In this document: piece by piece, positions 62,381 to 64,000 of the stretch
How the letters are laid out: every line of letters begins with the position of its first letter
Position numbering within the stretch: position 1 is the first letter of the stretch
NCBI GenBank assembly: GCA_016714685.1
Contig: JADKCH010000017.1
Location: forward strand, 1-64,000
Length of the DNA stretch: 64,000 nucleotides
Source: Candidatus Geothrix odensensis
Lineage (GTDB): Bacteria; Acidobacteriota; Holophagae; Holophagales; Holophagaceae
Reading direction: 5' to 3'
Notes under the pieces: model-generated
What the model saw: only the letters and a program-made list of their open reading frames with translations
Told to the model about the DNA's origin: nothing
Databases searched by the model: none
Position numbers and translations under genes: made by a program

Positions 62381-63805
62381 CTACAGCATCGGCCCGCCCT
62401 CGGCGGCCTGCTCCATGTGGCCCTGGAAGCCCTTCATGACCAGGCCGTGGACGACGGCCTGGGTGTACCGGTAGAAGAACCAGGGCAGGGCCGGGTTGAA
62501 GTCGTGGATGGCGAACAGGGTGAAGCGGCCGCCCAGCAGGTCGCGGAACTCCAGGCGGGCCGTGCGGCCCCCGAGCATGCGGGCCAGGGCGCCGCCGGTG
62601 ATGAAGTACATGCGGCGGTCCGGCGTGCTGTGGGCGGGCTTGAAATCCAGGCGGAGCAGGCGGAGCCGCGTCAGGCGCATGCGCACCGTCCAGGAGCCGT
62701 CCGCCTCGCGCTCCGTGGCCACGAAGAGCTTCATGAGCGCCCCCAGCCAGGGGAAGTAGTGCTCCGCCACCCACTCGGCGTTCCGCCCCTGCGGCAGGCG
62801 CAGGCGCTGGATGGAGCGCACCCGGCCCAGCTGGCGCAGGGTCTCGTCATCCATGGTCCGCTGGGGGCTGGCGGCCTCCCCCGCCGGTGACTGCCGCAGG
62901 GACTGGGCGAGGATCTGCTTCAGGGGCGTCCAGTCCCGGGTCACGGCCTGCTGCACGGGGTTGTCCCCGCCGTGGGATTCGGCGGCGAACAGGTCCAGCA
63001 GGTAGGTGACGAAGTCGGGATGCAGCTCAGGGTTCAGCCGCTTCAGCAGGGCCGCGAAGGCGCCCTGGGGCAGGTCCTGCCAGGGCGCGAAGTGGACCGG
63101 GCGGCCCAGCAGGTCCGCGGTGTCCTCCAGCATCCGCCTCAGGCTGGTGGGCTCAGGGCCGAAGACATCGAAGCTGCCGCCGAAGGTCTCGGCGCGGCCC
63201 ACGCAGTGCTGGAAGGCCCGCAGCAGGGCCGCCAGGGAAAGCGGGCGGATCTCGTTGGTGGCCAGGTGGGGCAGGGGGATCCGCGGCAGGGTCTCCACCA
63301 TCTGCACCAGCAGCCGCGCCAGCTCGCCGCCGGGCCCCACCACCAGGCCCGTGCGCAGCACCGTGAGGGGCACCCCGTGGGAGGCCAGCACCTCCTCCCG
63401 CTCATGGGCGTCCCGGGCCGTGGGCCGCTCCGGGTGGGCCAGCAGCGGGGCGCGGCAGAGGATCTGGCGCACGCCGGTGCGGGCGGCGGCCCAGGCGAAG
63501 TTGTCGGCCACCAGCAGGTCCATGTCGCGGGACTGGGCCTGGTCCAGGCGGGCCGAGGGGTCGCGGTTGTGCACCAGGTACACCGCGTAGTCCACGCCCT
63601 CCAGGGCCCGGGCCAGCTCCAGCCGCGAGAAGTGGTCGCAGCTGCGCACCTCGTCCTGCGCGCGCGGCGCCGTGCGGGTCAGCGAGCGCGTGAGGATGCG
63701 CAGGTCGAAGCGGTCGCCCAGGGCCTCGCAGAGCGCCGCCCCGATGAAGCCGCTGGTGCCCGCAAGGGCGACCCGGGGTCGGGAGGGGGAAGCAGGCGTG
63801 GGCAC
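62381..63805 (-). CDS. NAD(P)-binding epimerase-like protein with C-terminal SRPBCC/DUF2867-like domain
   Basis: A 474-aa protein. Residues 1-~290 form an atypical SDR (VALAGTSGFIGAALCEAL, VDYAVYLVHNRDPSARLDQAQ, GVRQILCRAPLLAH). The C-terminal ~160 residues (LRLPQGRNAEWVAEHYFPWLG, YFITGGALARML, FTLFAIHDFNPALPWFFYR) resemble the DUF2867 module found on such reductases. The N-terminal part is related to the protein at 52562-53551. Substrate unknown. The gene end borders the artefact-like GC tail by ~60 bp upstream of the start. Confidence 0.83.
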   Translation of the reverse strand: MPTPASPSRPRVALAGTSGFIGAALCEALGDRFDLRILTRSLTRTAPRAQDEVRSCDHFSRLELARALEGVDYAVYLVHNRDPSARLDQAQSRDMDLLVADNFAWAAARTGVRQILCRAPLLAHPERPTARDAHEREEVLASHGVPLTVLRTGLVVGPGGELARLLVQMVETLPRIPLPHLATNEIRPLSLAALLRAFQHCVGRAETFGGSFDVFGPEPTSLRRMLEDTADLLGRPVHFAPWQDLPQGAFAALLKRLNPELHPDFVTYLLDLFAAESHGGDNPVQQAVTRDWTPLKQILAQSLRQSPAGEAASPQRTMDDETLRQLGRVRSIQRLRLPQGRNAEWVAEHYFPWLGALMKLFVATEREADGSWTVRMRLTRLRLLRLDFKPAHSTPDRRMYFITGGALARMLGGRTARLEFRDLLGGRFTLFAIHDFNPALPWFFYRYTQAVVHGLVMKGFQGHMEQAAEGGPML

Positions 63806-63866
63806 GGGCCGAGCATACCAAGGGCAGGGGGTGGGGCTTCGGTTGGAAAGGAATTCAGTAAGCGGA

Positions 63867-64000
63867 GGGGGGGGGGGCGCGGCGGGGGGGGCCCCGGGGG
63901 GGGGGGGCGGGGGGGCGGGGGCCGGCCCCCGGGGGGGGCCCGGGGGGGCTCGCGAGGGGGGGCGCCGCGCCCCCCCGGGGGGCGGGGGGGGGCCCCCCCC
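63867..64000. other. near-pure G/C low-complexity tail, probable artefact
   Basis: From 63867 the sequence is almost entirely runs of G and C, with one or two A/T pairs around 63949-63955. No codon structure or repeat unit is visible. Together with the 42-G run at 13705 it looks like unreliable base calling at a contig end. Confidence 0.7.

Overview
The window is GC-rich bacterial DNA with short gaps, many 4-nt ATGA/GTGA gene overlaps and a few sharply AT-rich promoter islands. A bc-type complex joined to a cbb3 oxidase operon, an Oar-like TonB receptor with an N-terminal carboxypeptidase-regulatory domain, dispersed ATCGGTG/ATCTGTG inverted repeats and several secreted peptidases all fit an Acidobacteriota genome, probably Holophagae (Geothrix/Holophaga-like). 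The taxon is inferred from gene content; no rRNA, tRNA, CRISPR array, transposase or prophage gene was recognised.

Layout. 1-3000: clpB (minus) followed by a diverged duplicate of its 3' end. 3235-4707: a stand-alone receiver protein and a divergent TetR regulator. 4719-9437: a ThrE-type exporter, then a DmsABC-like molybdoenzyme whose catalytic subunit carries a frameshift. 9434-15174: an LhgO-like oxidase, mutS, a NimA-like flavoprotein interrupted by a 42-G run, a bacteriohemerythrin fused to a degenerate HAD domain, and a small membrane protein. 15185-19914: an SsuABC/TauABC-type ABC transporter, a TPMT-like methyltransferase and a CapA-family protein. 20152-30546 (all minus): a likely peptide-scavenging unit of RpiR regulator, TonB-dependent receptor, secreted cyanophycinase, M14 peptidase, isoaspartyl dipeptidase IadA, YfcC-type transporter and M28 peptidase. 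30569-33865: a YcaQ-like glycosylase and a FadH-like dienoyl-CoA reductase.

34235-46424 (all plus) is one respiratory block behind an AT-rich control region: CcoS-like protein, Rieske protein, cytochrome b, heptaheme cytochrome c, CcoN, CcoO, CcoQ-like protein, a 2-TM protein where CcoP would be, a GltD-like iron-sulfur flavoprotein, CcoG, a 53-aa CcoH-like protein and the copper ATPase CcoI. No conventional cytochrome c1 or haem-bearing CcoP is present; the heptaheme protein probably bridges the quinol-oxidising module and the oxidase.

46485-49856: a PadR regulator with a permease split into two genes, under a perfect 37-bp inverted-repeat operator, then a SafE-like protein, a DUF4342 protein and a membrane sensor-domain protein. 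49949-54095: a second M14 peptidase and small genes (winged helix, CHMI-like tautomerase, DUF2164), an epimerase-like protein and a membrane protein. 54232-62329: a PAS/GAF hybrid histidine kinase, an MFS transporter, a secreted propeller-CHRD-PKD-cytochrome protein and a secreted hypothetical protein. 62381-63805: a second epimerase-like protein. The last ~134 bases are nearly pure G/C and, like the poly-G run, look like assembly or base-calling artefact.
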